Shown here one piece after another: positions 19,601 to 28,570 of a DNA stretch of 64,000 bases. The notes under the pieces were generated by a model. It did not search any database. It was not told the DNA's origin and saw nothing but the letters and a program-made list of their open reading frames with translations. Every line of letters starts with the position of its first letter. The first letter of the stretch is position 1. The stretch is taken from contig CALDOI010000258.1 in NCBI GenBank assembly GCA_937912115.1, positions 16,906 through 80,905 of the forward strand, given 5' to 3'. This stretch comes from an uncultured Bacteroidota bacterium (GTDB lineage: Bacteria; Bacteroidota; Bacteroidia; Bacteroidales; F082). A program made the position numbers and the translations under genes.

Positions 19601-21062
19601 GCCAAATAATGGTATGATTGAATCTACCATTACATATGCGGATAGTTCGCAAATGTGGCTGAGTGGTGTTAGTGATGTTGACTTACCATTATATCCATTG
19701 GACTGGATTCGCTCGGGAACTTATCAAAGTGATGAAGCACCTGCCGGAAACGATTGGAATACATCGGCAGTTCCATATAATCCTTGGGATCCAGGTTCGG
19801 TATACGAAAAGATACTAGTTGGAACATGGACACCATATTGTATGGCAGCCTATGGTAATAGTAGAATCCCTGGTGAGGTTGTTGAAAATCAATCAGGCCC
19901 TGCATTTAGCAAAATATCAAAATTGTTATCTGAGTTTAAAAATGTTGCAAGTGTTGATATTGTATTGACTCCTGATAAAGATAAATGGACTAGATGTCCT
20001 GTTCTAGAAGCTGGTTATTACGCAGCTTTAGCCGAAGGTAATGCAAAACGCTTTTACAAACGTGCTTCAGCATCTGTTGATAAAGATGGTAACTATGCAA
20101 TATTAGGATCCGGGCCAAGTGAAAATCCAAATGATGCTAACTATATTAGCGACAATGGTATGGGATGGTTCCCAGGTTATGCTATAAACCTGGAAACAGG
20201 TGAAAGATTAAATATGATGTTTGCAGAAGATTCATATTTAGTTGAGCAAAATGGTCGCGACATGCTGTTTAATCCAACAAAACGTAATTTAGATCTGCCC
20301 GATCAGTTACTTGATGAAAATATTTGGAAAGGACAGGGTACAAACATGGTTCCTGTTATGGGTGGTAAGCATTATGTTTACATTCTAGATCATCGCAGCA
20401 CAAAATTCCAGGAACTACATAAATTTGATATGCCTGCCTACGATGCTGGTAGATTATCATCACAATATCTTGATTCGATTTCTACACTTGTGTCAGTGTT
20501 TGCTGAAAGTAGTTTTTACGGATTAATTATGTATACCGGTATTCCAATGGGTGTAGTTGGCCAGGAATGGTTATCAAACGAAGCTAAAATTAGGATTAGG
20601 GTAAGTAGACCATATCAACGTGGATACAATAGTATGCCTCTTGATTCTGTTTATCCGGGAATGGATGTAAATAATTATTATCCAATGTATAATTTTACAA
20701 TGGCTGGTTTAGAAACAGAGTACGAAGTAAAAGATAAATTGGAGTCTGATTTGGATGTTATTTCAGTAGTTCCTAATCCATACTATGCATATTCAGATTA
20801 TGAGCATAATGCTTTGGATAACAGAATAAAAATTACCAATCTTCCTGAAAAATGTACAATTACTATATATAACGTAAGTGGAAGTAAAATTAAGCAGTTT
20901 ACAAAAGATACGCCTGAAACTACCATTGAATGGGATCTTAAAAACTTTGCTTCTGTTCCAATTGCAGGTGGTGTATACTATTTTCATGTTAAATCGGATA
21001 ATGGTGATCGGGTTCTTAAATGGTTCTGTATAACTAGAATTCCTGATCTTAACACTTTCTAA
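16620..21062 (+). CDS. Very large exported protein with T9SS-type C-terminal domain-like tail (likely start at 16650)
   Basis: Signal peptide MKNIIRAWLIVFVSFVFLNQLSAEEY; C-terminal VVPNPYYAYSDYE...ITIYNVSGSKIKQFTKD...GGVYYFHVKSDNGDRVLKWFCI resembles T9SS type A-like sorting domains. Confidence 0.8.
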   Translation: MNKKVKNIIIMKNIIRAWLIVFVSFVFLNQLSAEEYHREKTKQGANLKQTTAGCSPASAYDWLDINNVRARINTGGDMWWDLPGGVGAKYFIPKEGAATSMFSGSLWIGGLDINNQLKLAAQRYRQVGIDYWTGPLTVDGTAAIDETVCAEYDEFFKITRAEVDEFLSHTDPITGAFIPSEDYVIPQSITNWPAHGDGSKGQSHYLAPFYDVLGDGEYEPTDGDYPYYDISNELCHSEVISMEEEYDRTVTGSILADQVIKGDQTLWWVFNDKGNIHTETTGSAIGLEIRAQAFAFATNDVINNMTFYSYEIINRSTFELTQTYFSPWVDTDLGYAGDDFVGCDVGRGLGYCYNGKAVDGNGEVNAYGEQPPAIGVDFFQGPYMDPDNYDNPSFSGDSIGGPSFGGTCEIVTQDGSLRNMPFFREGQLVTAPTIVRSAAINGVNFGNGIVDDERFGMRRFVYHNNGGNANQSDPTNAPEYYNYLRGIWKDNTKMYYGGTAYIAGAGTVGPECDFMFPFDSDPCNWGTAGLPPNGGFNINGFYWSEETGDGGSPNPPADRRFMQSAGPFTLKSGAVNYITVGIPWARAQSGGAWASVEKLRVVDDKCQALFDNCFKVIDGPTAPDLAMVELDRQLIVYISNSANSNNYLEKYFEFDPNIIQPLPGSNPPVASDAYYRFEGYQIFQLKGPTVSVDNIHDPDLARLVAQFDVKNGVTKIVNYDFNDLIGANVPVIEVTGGDNGIQHSFILSQDAFATDDVRLVNNKQYYFLALAYAHNDYLPFGLDFPNSSGQTHPYLSGRKNIKVYTAMPHLTINGLVQNGSYGDSPKITRIAGFGNGGMNLDFTEETINEILSKPPAGPDNVFGGPDYPIAYNPEYKINAGPLNVKVVDPLSVINADFTWWMDTLIRVKLEHITGDPSVEGDTTSKLVGNWSLRNNISGEVHKSDTTILTEYEQLFLDLGFSVNIEQPFVPGPIEIGEVMAGNPAALKSYFEVFAPNNGMIESTITYADSSQMWLSGVSDVDLPLYPLDWIRSGTYQSDEAPAGNDWNTSAVPYNPWDPGSVYEKILVGTWTPYCMAAYGNSRIPGEVVENQSGPAFSKISKLLSEFKNVASVDIVLTPDKDKWTRCPVLEAGYYAALAEGNAKRFYKRASASVDKDGNYAILGSGPSENPNDANYISDNGMGWFPGYAINLETGERLNMMFAEDSYLVEQNGRDMLFNPTKRNLDLPDQLLDENIWKGQGTNMVPVMGGKHYVYILDHRSTKFQELHKFDMPAYDAGRLSSQYLDSISTLVSVFAESSFYGLIMYTGIPMGVVGQEWLSNEAKIRIRVSRPYQRGYNSMPLDSVYPGMDVNNYYPMYNFTMAGLETEYEVKDKLESDLDVISVVPNPYYAYSDYEHNALDNRIKITNLPEKCTITIYNVSGSKIKQFTKDTPETTIEWDLKNFASVPIAGGVYYFHVKSDNGDRVLKWFCITRIPDLNTF

Positions 21063-21100
21063 AAAATATATAATCTGTCTTGAACTAGAATTTAATCAAG

Positions 21101-22174
21101 TTGAATATGAAAACTCTTTATAGAAATCTGATCGTAATTTTGATCTTATCGTTAATATTTCCCTTAGCAGAGTCAACTTTTGCTGGAAACAGAGACAGGT
21201 CGGGCCAGGCTGGTGCCACTGAGTTATTAATTAACCCATGGGCAAGAAGTAGTGGTTGGGCCAGTGCAAATATGTCTAGAGTTAGAGGACTGGAAGCAAT
21301 TTGGGGTAATATTGCCGGAACTGCTTTTACTCCTAAAACTCAATTGATATTTGCAAATACACAATGGCTAAAAGGTACAGGTACAAATATTATGTCCTTT
21401 GGCCTTTCACAACGTGTAGGCGAAGTTGGTGCGTTTAGTCTTTCGGTTATGTCAATGTCGTTTGGCGATATCGATATTCGTACCGTTGATAATCCTGATG
21501 AGTCTCAAGGAACCTACAACCCAAGCTTAATGAATATTGCCATTGGTTATTCAAAAGCTTTTTCAAATAGCATTTATGCAGGTGTACTTGTTAAGGTAAT
21601 ATCAGAATCAATTGCTGATGTAAGTGCTGTTGGAGTAGCCATTGATGCTGGTATCCAATATGTAACTGGTGCTGATGAGCAAATTTCATTTGGTATCGCA
21701 CTTAAAAATGTAGGACCAAAAATGATGTATTCGGGTGATGGACTTTCTTTACGGACTATAATATCTGGACAAGAAACTTCTTTTACTCTTGAACAACGAT
21801 CAATGTCGTTCGAAATGCCTGCTCAACTAAATATTGGCGCAGCCTATGATTTTTTGTTTCCTAAGGACTATCGACTAACCGCGGCAGGTAATTTTACCTC
21901 TAATTCGTTTAGTCAGGATCAATTTTCATTTGGACTTGAATTCAGCCTAAAGGAATATGTTCAACTTAGAAGTGGTTATACATATGAAAAAGGAATGTTC
22001 GACGAAATTACTTCATCAGAAAACATTAATATTAATAATGGACTAAGCGCTGGATTAAGTGTTCAGGTACCTTTAAGCAAAGAAAAAGGAAGCTTTATTG
22101 GTATAGATTATACCTATCGTGAATCGCAAAGTTTCAATGGAAGTCATACCATGGGAATTATTTTTAATTTCTAA
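21101..22174 (+). CDS. PorV/PorQ family outer-membrane protein
   Basis: Signal peptide, then AGATELLINPWARSSGWASANMSRVRGLEAIWGNIAG and barrel ending HTMGIIFNF; PorV-like layout. Confidence 0.78.
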   Translation: MNMKTLYRNLIVILILSLIFPLAESTFAGNRDRSGQAGATELLINPWARSSGWASANMSRVRGLEAIWGNIAGTAFTPKTQLIFANTQWLKGTGTNIMSFGLSQRVGEVGAFSLSVMSMSFGDIDIRTVDNPDESQGTYNPSLMNIAIGYSKAFSNSIYAGVLVKVISESIADVSAVGVAIDAGIQYVTGADEQISFGIALKNVGPKMMYSGDGLSLRTIISGQETSFTLEQRSMSFEMPAQLNIGAAYDFLFPKDYRLTAAGNFTSNSFSQDQFSFGLEFSLKEYVQLRSGYTYEKGMFDEITSSENININNGLSAGLSVQVPLSKEKGSFIGIDYTYRESQSFNGSHTMGIIFNF

Positions 22175-22218
22175 AAATTTAATACTGTAAAAAAACATAC
22201 TATTTTTGCAGATTCTAT

Positions 22219-22252
22219 TAAAGACCCTTAATTCACTTTAAGGGTCTTTTTA
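22219..22252 (+). terminator. Rho-independent terminator
   Basis: AAAGACCCTTAA-ttcac-TTTAAGGGTCTTTTT stem-loop with T tract. Confidence 0.85.
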
Positions 22253-22286
22253 TCTTATTATTATCAAACAAAAAAGACGTTTACAC

Positions 22287-22760
22287 ATGTCTGAAACTAA
22301 ATATTTCACAGAAGAAGGATTAAAAAAACTTCGTGAGCAAATTAAGTATCTCACAACAATTGAGAGGCCTAAAATATCACTGCAAATTAGTGAGGCCAGG
22401 GACAAAGGTGATTTGTCTGAAAATGCTGAATACGATGCAGCAAAAGATGCACAGGGTATGCTTGAGTTAAAGATCTCTAAATTACAATCGATCTTACGGA
22501 ATGGGCGAATAATAGATGAATCCAAAATGGATGATAGTAAAGCTTATATACTATCGACAGTTACTATTAAAAATACCCGGAATAATTCTACTATGAAATA
22601 TACACTTGTTCCCGAAGAAGAGGCGAATCTTAAGGAAGGTAGAATCTCAGTGGAATCTCCAATAGCAAAAGGATTGTTAGGAAAAAAAGTTGGCGATACC
22701 GCTGAGATAACTGTTCCCGCCGGCACAATTACTTTTGAGATAATTGATATATCACGATAA
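22287..22760 (+). CDS. greA: Transcription elongation factor GreA
   Basis: FTEEGLKKLREQIKYL...EARDKGDLSENAEYDAAKDAQ; C-terminal domain PIAKGLLGKKVGD. Confidence 0.96.
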   Translation: MSETKYFTEEGLKKLREQIKYLTTIERPKISLQISEARDKGDLSENAEYDAAKDAQGMLELKISKLQSILRNGRIIDESKMDDSKAYILSTVTIKNTRNNSTMKYTLVPEEEANLKEGRISVESPIAKGLLGKKVGDTAEITVPAGTITFEIIDISR

Positions 22761-22771
22761 ATATTTCAAAC

Positions 22772-23173
22772 ATGGCTACAATTTTTACAAAGATAATTAA
22801 TGGAGATATTCCATCGTATAAAATTGCTGAAAATGAAAGCTATTATGCATTCCTCGACATCAACCCTCTGGCTAAAGGGCATACTCTTGTTATTCCAAAA
22901 AACGAAACCGACTATATATTAGATATTGATGATGAAGAATTAGGAGGACTGATCATCTTCGCTAAAAAGGTTGGTCGTGCCATCGAAAAGGTTGTTGATT
23001 GTAAACGTATTGGGATAACGGTAATTGGACTTGAAGTTCCTCATACGCATATACATCTTATTCCCATTAACTCATTATATGATATGGATTTTAAGCAACC
23101 TAAGCTTAGTTTCTCTCATGAAGAAAATCAGGAATTGGCAAGTAAAATAGTTGCAGCGTACCATTCAATGTAG
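22772..23173 (+). CDS. HIT family protein
   Basis: IFTKIINGDIPSYKIAE...HTLVIPK...VPHTHIHLIPI histidine-triad motif. Confidence 0.95.
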   Translation: MATIFTKIINGDIPSYKIAENESYYAFLDINPLAKGHTLVIPKNETDYILDIDDEELGGLIIFAKKVGRAIEKVVDCKRIGITVIGLEVPHTHIHLIPINSLYDMDFKQPKLSFSHEENQELASKIVAAYHSM

Positions 23174-23224
23174 TTTCAAATTAATATACAATTGAAATCC
23201 ACTTTCATTGATGGTGGATATTCT

Positions 23225-25159
23225 TTAATACGCCCTTGTATTTATTCCCTCAATATAGTTTATAAACGATTGGTTAACAACTTTGTTACCTCCTGGTGTT
23301 GGGTAATTACCTGTAAAATACCAATCTCCAGTATGATTAGGGATAGCTTTGTGAAGATCTTCAATACTTTGATATATAACTTTAACTTCTGCTTTAATGC
23401 CTTTCGTTTTAACCAGTTCAGCAACTTTATTTGAGATCTGTGCAGCTTTAAAAGGTTCGTATATTTCTTTCACATAATTTATAATCTCTTCCTTTGGAAG
23501 ATTTTGCTGGGCTTTCGATTTATTATATAATTCGTTAATTATGTGATCTTGCTTAGTATCTTTAAGAAGTTCAATAGCAGCATTAAAAGCCACAAAATCA
23601 CTTAATCTTGCCATATCAATTCCATAGCAGTCAGGATATCTTATTTGAGGTGCCGATGATGCTATCACAATTTTTTTAGGATGAAGTCGATCCAGTATTT
23701 GAATAATGCTTTGTTTTAATGTTGTTCCACGAACAATGGAGTCGTCAAGAACAACAAGGGTGTCAACACCTTTTCGTACCACACCATAAGTCACGTCGTA
23801 AACGTGTCCAACCAGATCGTCTCTCTGATTGTCCTGTGTAATAAATGTACGTAATTTAACATCCTTTACAGCGATTGATTCAACCCGTGGCTTATTACTA
23901 AAGAAAACATCTAACATCTCTGCTGATATATTATCCTTGTTTTTAAGGATTTTCTCTTTAATCATATCAGAAGAAAATGAATGAACCTGATCCATCATCC
24001 CTTGAAATGCAACCGAAGCAGTGTTGGGTATATATGAGAAAACAGTATTTCTTATGTCGTAATCAATTTCTTTAAGTATGTTAGGTGTGAGCAACACACC
24101 AAGTTTTTTACGTTCTTGATATATGTCTTTATCCGTTCCTCTTGAAAAATATATTCTCTCAAAGGAACACGCTTTTTTTGGCTTTGGTTCAATAAATCTT
24201 TCTATTTCTACAGAAGCATCCTTTTTAATTATTAGTGAATGCCCTGGTTCGAGTTCTATTACATCCTTCTCGCTTAAATTAAATGCAGTTTGAATAACCG
24301 GGCGCTCTGAGGCAGCAACAACAACTTCATCATCAATATAATAGAATGCCGGGCGTATACCATTTGGATCGCGCATTATAAATGCATCGCCGTGTCCCAA
24401 TAATCCACCAATAACATATCCACCATCCCATTTTTTGGCCGACTCATTTAAGATACTCTGGATATTTATTGTTTTAATAATATGGTTTGTAATTTCCTTT
24501 TTGCTTAATCCAAGTTTCTTGCCTTGAGTATAAAGAAGTTGATTTTCTTCATCCAAAAAATGACCAATTTTTTCAAGAACTGTAACTGTGTCTGATGTTT
24601 CAACAGGGTATTGGCCTAAATCAACCAATTGCTCAAATAACTCACCTGTGTTGGTCATATTAAAGTTACCAGCTAGAACAAGATTACGCGTTTTCCAATT
24701 ATTTGATCTTACCAGTGGATGGAGATTACTAATATTATTTCCCCCAAAAGTACCGTAACGCAAGTGCCCTAAAAATAATTCACCGGTAAAGTCAGCATTT
24801 GCTTTTAACCAGTTTACATCAGCTAGTCTTTTCGGATTCCCCTTGGTAGCTTTTTGGATGTTGTCGTAAGCCTTATTAAACAAATCTTTTATTGGAGTCG
24901 ATTCGTTTGAACGAAGTCTGCTGATATAACGTTGTCCGGGTTTAAGGTCTATTTTTACTTCAGCAATTCCTGCACCGTCTTGTCCTCGGTTATGCTGCTT
25001 TTGTAGTAGGAGGTGTAGTTTCTGCAACCCATATACAGATGTACCATATTTTGAAAGGTAATATTCGAGAGGCTTCCGTAATCTAATTAAGGCGATGCCA
25101 CATTCGTGAGTTATACGATCGCTCATTGTTTGTGCAGAATATTTATAAATTTGTGGCAA
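23225..25159 (-). CDS. Amidophosphoribosyltransferase-like protein (PurF family, long form; start possibly at 25126)
   Basis: HECGIALIRL N-terminal Cys; QKQHNRGQDGAGIA; LFLGHLRYGTFGGN; PRTase motif TLVVLDDSIVRGTTLKQSI; about 640 aa. Confidence 0.85.
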   Translation of the reverse strand: MPQIYKYSAQTMSDRITHECGIALIRLRKPLEYYLSKYGTSVYGLQKLHLLLQKQHNRGQDGAGIAEVKIDLKPGQRYISRLRSNESTPIKDLFNKAYDNIQKATKGNPKRLADVNWLKANADFTGELFLGHLRYGTFGGNNISNLHPLVRSNNWKTRNLVLAGNFNMTNTGELFEQLVDLGQYPVETSDTVTVLEKIGHFLDEENQLLYTQGKKLGLSKKEITNHIIKTINIQSILNESAKKWDGGYVIGGLLGHGDAFIMRDPNGIRPAFYYIDDEVVVAASERPVIQTAFNLSEKDVIELEPGHSLIIKKDASVEIERFIEPKPKKACSFERIYFSRGTDKDIYQERKKLGVLLTPNILKEIDYDIRNTVFSYIPNTASVAFQGMMDQVHSFSSDMIKEKILKNKDNISAEMLDVFFSNKPRVESIAVKDVKLRTFITQDNQRDDLVGHVYDVTYGVVRKGVDTLVVLDDSIVRGTTLKQSIIQILDRLHPKKIVIASSAPQIRYPDCYGIDMARLSDFVAFNAAIELLKDTKQDHIINELYNKSKAQQNLPKEEIINYVKEIYEPFKAAQISNKVAELVKTKGIKAEVKVIYQSIEDLHKAIPNHTGDWYFTGNYPTPGGNKVVNQSFINYIEGINTRAY

Positions 25160-25172
25160 AAGTAAGAAAAAG

Positions 25173-25622
25173 ATGATTCAAATAAGATGTTCCAATGAAT
25201 ATGATGCAGAAGCAATTGTTGGCTTCCAGCTAAAAATGGCCAAAGAAACTGAGGGAGTTAGCCTTGACGAAATTGCTGTAAATAATGGGGTTAATGCAGT
25301 TTTTAATGATCCACACAAGGGTACCTACTACGTTGCTACAGATGATGATAAAATTATCGCATCATTATTATTAACTCCTGAATGGAGCGACTGGCGTAAT
25401 AGTTGGGTAATGTGGATTCAGTCGGTATATGTTGTCCCTGAAAGTAGGGGTAAAGGAGTTTTTAAGAGTATGTACAAGTATATAACTAATATGGCTAAGG
25501 AAAGTAGCAAAATTGCCGGTGTTAGATTATACGTTGATTTGAGTAACTCATCAGCACGTAATGTTTATGCAAAACTTGGTATGGTTGGCGATCATTATCA
25601 ATTATTTGAATGGATGAAATGA
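25173..25622 (+). CDS. GNAT family N-acetyltransferase
   Basis: VWMIQSVYVVPESRGKGVFKSMYKYI and C-terminal GNAT motifs (SARNVYAKLGM). Confidence 0.87.
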   Translation: MIQIRCSNEYDAEAIVGFQLKMAKETEGVSLDEIAVNNGVNAVFNDPHKGTYYVATDDDKIIASLLLTPEWSDWRNSWVMWIQSVYVVPESRGKGVFKSMYKYITNMAKESSKIAGVRLYVDLSNSSARNVYAKLGMVGDHYQLFEWMK

Positions 25623-25726
25623 TTTTAACTGAAACTACCTTATTTCATTGTTGACTTAATAGATTTATTTAGTTTTACATCCTATTAAAATGAACTATTT
25701 GATTATAAATAAAATACTTTACCATT

Positions 25727-27331
25727 ATGAAGAATATCATTATAACCATTTCCATTTTTGTATTTAGCGTTGCAATTACACTAAATCTTTCAGCTCAATC
25801 GGCTGATAAAAGTGATTGGGCAGGCGGATACCCCGAAGGATGTACCTCAATTACCGTTGGCAAAAATGCTAGTTTTGATGGTTCAGTTATAACATCACAT
25901 ACGGATGATAGCCATCGTACACGGTCGTGGATTGATATTATACCGGCAAGACATCATTCAAAAGGTGAAAAGGTTATAATGTATAAGCGTGTTAAAAATG
26001 ATTCGCTAGCAATGCCTGCATACGGTCATAAGGAAGTTGGAAGCATACCTCAGGTAAGTTATACTAATGGGTACATTAATACAGCATATCCAAGTCTTAA
26101 CGATAAACAACTGGGAATAGGAGAATCAACCTTTGGAGGACGCGAAGAGTTACAAAGCGATGCCGGGATTATTGATTGCCAGCGTCTCTGTCTGCTGATG
26201 CTGGAGCGTGAATCAACAGCGCGAGGAGCGATTAAAGTTGCCGGAGAATTACTAAAAGAATACGGGTGGAATGATTACGGTGAAGTACTAACCATAGCCG
26301 ACAAAAATGAAGTATGGCATCTGGAAATAGTTGGGCCAGGAAAAGGAAAGGTTGGAGCCGTATGGGTTGCCCAGCGTGTCCCTGATGGACATATATCGGT
26401 TAATGCTAATGCAAGTACAATCAAGCAGATTAACCTTAAGGATGAAGATCATTTTTTGGCCTCTGATAATGTTTATGATGTTGCCAAAGAAAATGGGTGG
26501 TGGAATCCAAAAGAAGAATTTTATTTTTGCTATGCATATGCACCACATAGTCGTACATCACCAGCTTCCCGACGACGCGAATGGAGAGTGTTTAACCTTC
26601 TTGCTCCATCTCTAGGCCTTGATCCAAATGATAAAGATTATCCTTTTTCTGTTAAACCAGATACTTTGGTTACACTCGAAAATCTAATGAATGTGTTTAA
26701 AGATTATTACGAAGGCACTCCATTTGATATGACAAAAAATCTAACAGTAACCGATAAGGAAGGCAAAACTGTTATTTCACCGTTAGCAAGTCCACATATG
26801 CCTTATGATGCGAATAATCTGCACAAAATAAATGGGGGATGGGGTCCACTAGGAGAAAGAACAATCGCCAGATGGTATACCATGTATGCAACAATTATAC
26901 AATTAAGAAATTGGTTACCCGATGAGATTGGTGGTGTAGAATGGTTGGCAATGGACAATGTTGCAACATCTATTTATGTGCCCATTTATGGCTGCGTAAC
27001 CGATTTGCCTGAGCCATATAAAACACCGGGAAGAATAAACGGTTATACAATGAATTCAGCATGGTGGATATTTAACCGACTTGGAACTCTTACTTCACAG
27101 CGATGGGGTGAAATGCGCCATGATGTTGATGCTGTTTGGGAGCCCATGCAGCTTAAACTTATTGAAAATCAAAAAAATATTGACAGTCAGGCTTTGGATC
27201 TTTACAAAGAAAATAAGAAAGATGCTATTGAATTTCTGAATTATTACTCAAATGAACAGGGAGAAAAAGTTATGAAAGAAGCCATCAAACTTGGTGATTT
27301 CCTCTGGACTAAATATGATGAGAAGTTTTAG
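25727..27331 (+). CDS. C69 family dipeptidase
   Basis: Signal peptide, GCTSITVGKNASFDGSVITSHTDD, GESTFGGREEL, VWHLEIVGPGKGKVGAVWVAQRVPDGHISVNAN. Confidence 0.9.
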   Translation: MKNIIITISIFVFSVAITLNLSAQSADKSDWAGGYPEGCTSITVGKNASFDGSVITSHTDDSHRTRSWIDIIPARHHSKGEKVIMYKRVKNDSLAMPAYGHKEVGSIPQVSYTNGYINTAYPSLNDKQLGIGESTFGGREELQSDAGIIDCQRLCLLMLERESTARGAIKVAGELLKEYGWNDYGEVLTIADKNEVWHLEIVGPGKGKVGAVWVAQRVPDGHISVNANASTIKQINLKDEDHFLASDNVYDVAKENGWWNPKEEFYFCYAYAPHSRTSPASRRREWRVFNLLAPSLGLDPNDKDYPFSVKPDTLVTLENLMNVFKDYYEGTPFDMTKNLTVTDKEGKTVISPLASPHMPYDANNLHKINGGWGPLGERTIARWYTMYATIIQLRNWLPDEIGGVEWLAMDNVATSIYVPIYGCVTDLPEPYKTPGRINGYTMNSAWWIFNRLGTLTSQRWGEMRHDVDAVWEPMQLKLIENQKNIDSQALDLYKENKKDAIEFLNYYSNEQGEKVMKEAIKLGDFLWTKYDEKF

Positions 27332-27350
27332 TTCAAAGTTTAGTGTTTTG

Positions 27351-27372
27351 CCTGCCTGACGGCGAGGCAGGG
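27351..27372. repeat. Short palindromic GC-rich repeat (REP-like)
   Basis: CCTGCC-tgacggcga-GGCAGG between convergent genes. Confidence 0.55.
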
Positions 27373-27402
27373 GTTCACAGTTTTGTTTTTTTTCAAAAGC
27401 CT

Positions 27403-28476
27403 TTAACTCTCATTTAGTTTTGATTTGGATTGGTCAATAATTTCACGTGCAGCATTATCTGTGCCTAGCATAATTGCAATCCAACGAGTTGATTCTTTTT
27501 GTTCCAATACAATTTTCACAACCATTGTTAAAGGTACCGAAAGGAACATGCCAACAGTACCAAGTATGTATCCCCAGAAAATCAATGAAATGAACACCAC
27601 TAATGTGCTGAGACCAAGACCTTTTCCCATCAATGGTGGTTGTATTACATTTCCCACAATCATATTTATTGCAACATAAGAAACGGCTGTCCATAATGCA
27701 CCGCCTGTACCCAACTGAATCGCTGCAAAAACAATGGCCGGAATGCTTGCTACAATTGATCCAATATTAGGAATAAAATTAAACATAAACGCCAATAGCG
27801 CCCACAATATGGCATAATCTATACCAATAATTATTAATGAAAAGTAAACTAAGACTCCCGTTAATAAACTAATTATTGTGGTTAACCCAAGGTATTGTCG
27901 TATACTTTGTTCAATTCTTTTAAAATATGTGATTGCTCCGCCTGTAGTGCTTGTTATGGCTTTAATTTTGAGGTTGAAACTGTTTAATTCCAAGAGCATG
28001 AAAATTAAAATAAATATTATCAGGAACATATTACTCATAAGGCTTCCAATAGCTCCTAAAAATGATGCACTCATATTCATGATACTGTTAGGGCTTATAT
28101 AACTCTCAAGTTTTTCAACAGACATGTCAAACCCCATTCCATGTAGGGTTGAGAAAAGTGATGACATTATTTCGTTTAACCTTTGTGCATAAATAGCACT
28201 ATTATTTGAAAACTTAACTATCGATCGTCCCATAACCTCCCCTAACCCAAATAGGATTCCAAGGATGGACATAAGCACTAATGCAACAGCCAAACCGTTT
28301 GGCACTTTTTTACTCTCAAGCCATCTTATGGGCTGAGCGCAAACTATTGTAATAAAAAGTGCAAGTAAAACCGGAGTAATAATTGATGATGCATACATCA
28401 CTACCCCGATAATAATTAAAAATGCTGCAAAGGTTACAGCTGCATTTGAAGATTGCCGTGTAATAGAGTTATCCAT
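27403..28476 (-). CDS. AI-2E family transporter
   Basis: Multi-TM; IIGIDYAILWALLAFMFNFIPNIGSIVASIPAI and GNVIQPPLMGKGLGLSTLVVFISLIFWGYILG motifs. Confidence 0.9.
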   Translation of the reverse strand: MDNSITRQSSNAAVTFAAFLIIIGVVMYASSIITPVLLALFITIVCAQPIRWLESKKVPNGLAVALVLMSILGILFGLGEVMGRSIVKFSNNSAIYAQRLNEIMSSLFSTLHGMGFDMSVEKLESYISPNSIMNMSASFLGAIGSLMSNMFLIIFILIFMLLELNSFNLKIKAITSTTGGAITYFKRIEQSIRQYLGLTTIISLLTGVLVYFSLIIIGIDYAILWALLAFMFNFIPNIGSIVASIPAIVFAAIQLGTGGALWTAVSYVAINMIVGNVIQPPLMGKGLGLSTLVVFISLIFWGYILGTVGMFLSVPLTMVVKIVLEQKESTRWIAIMLGTDNAAREIIDQSKSKLNES

Positions 28477-28570
28477 ACTGTCTTTTATTTCATATGAAAA
28501 ATCACAAAACGAATGAGTTATTAAAAGTATAAATAATTAAGATCTAAAAATATTAGCAGAATTAAAAAAA

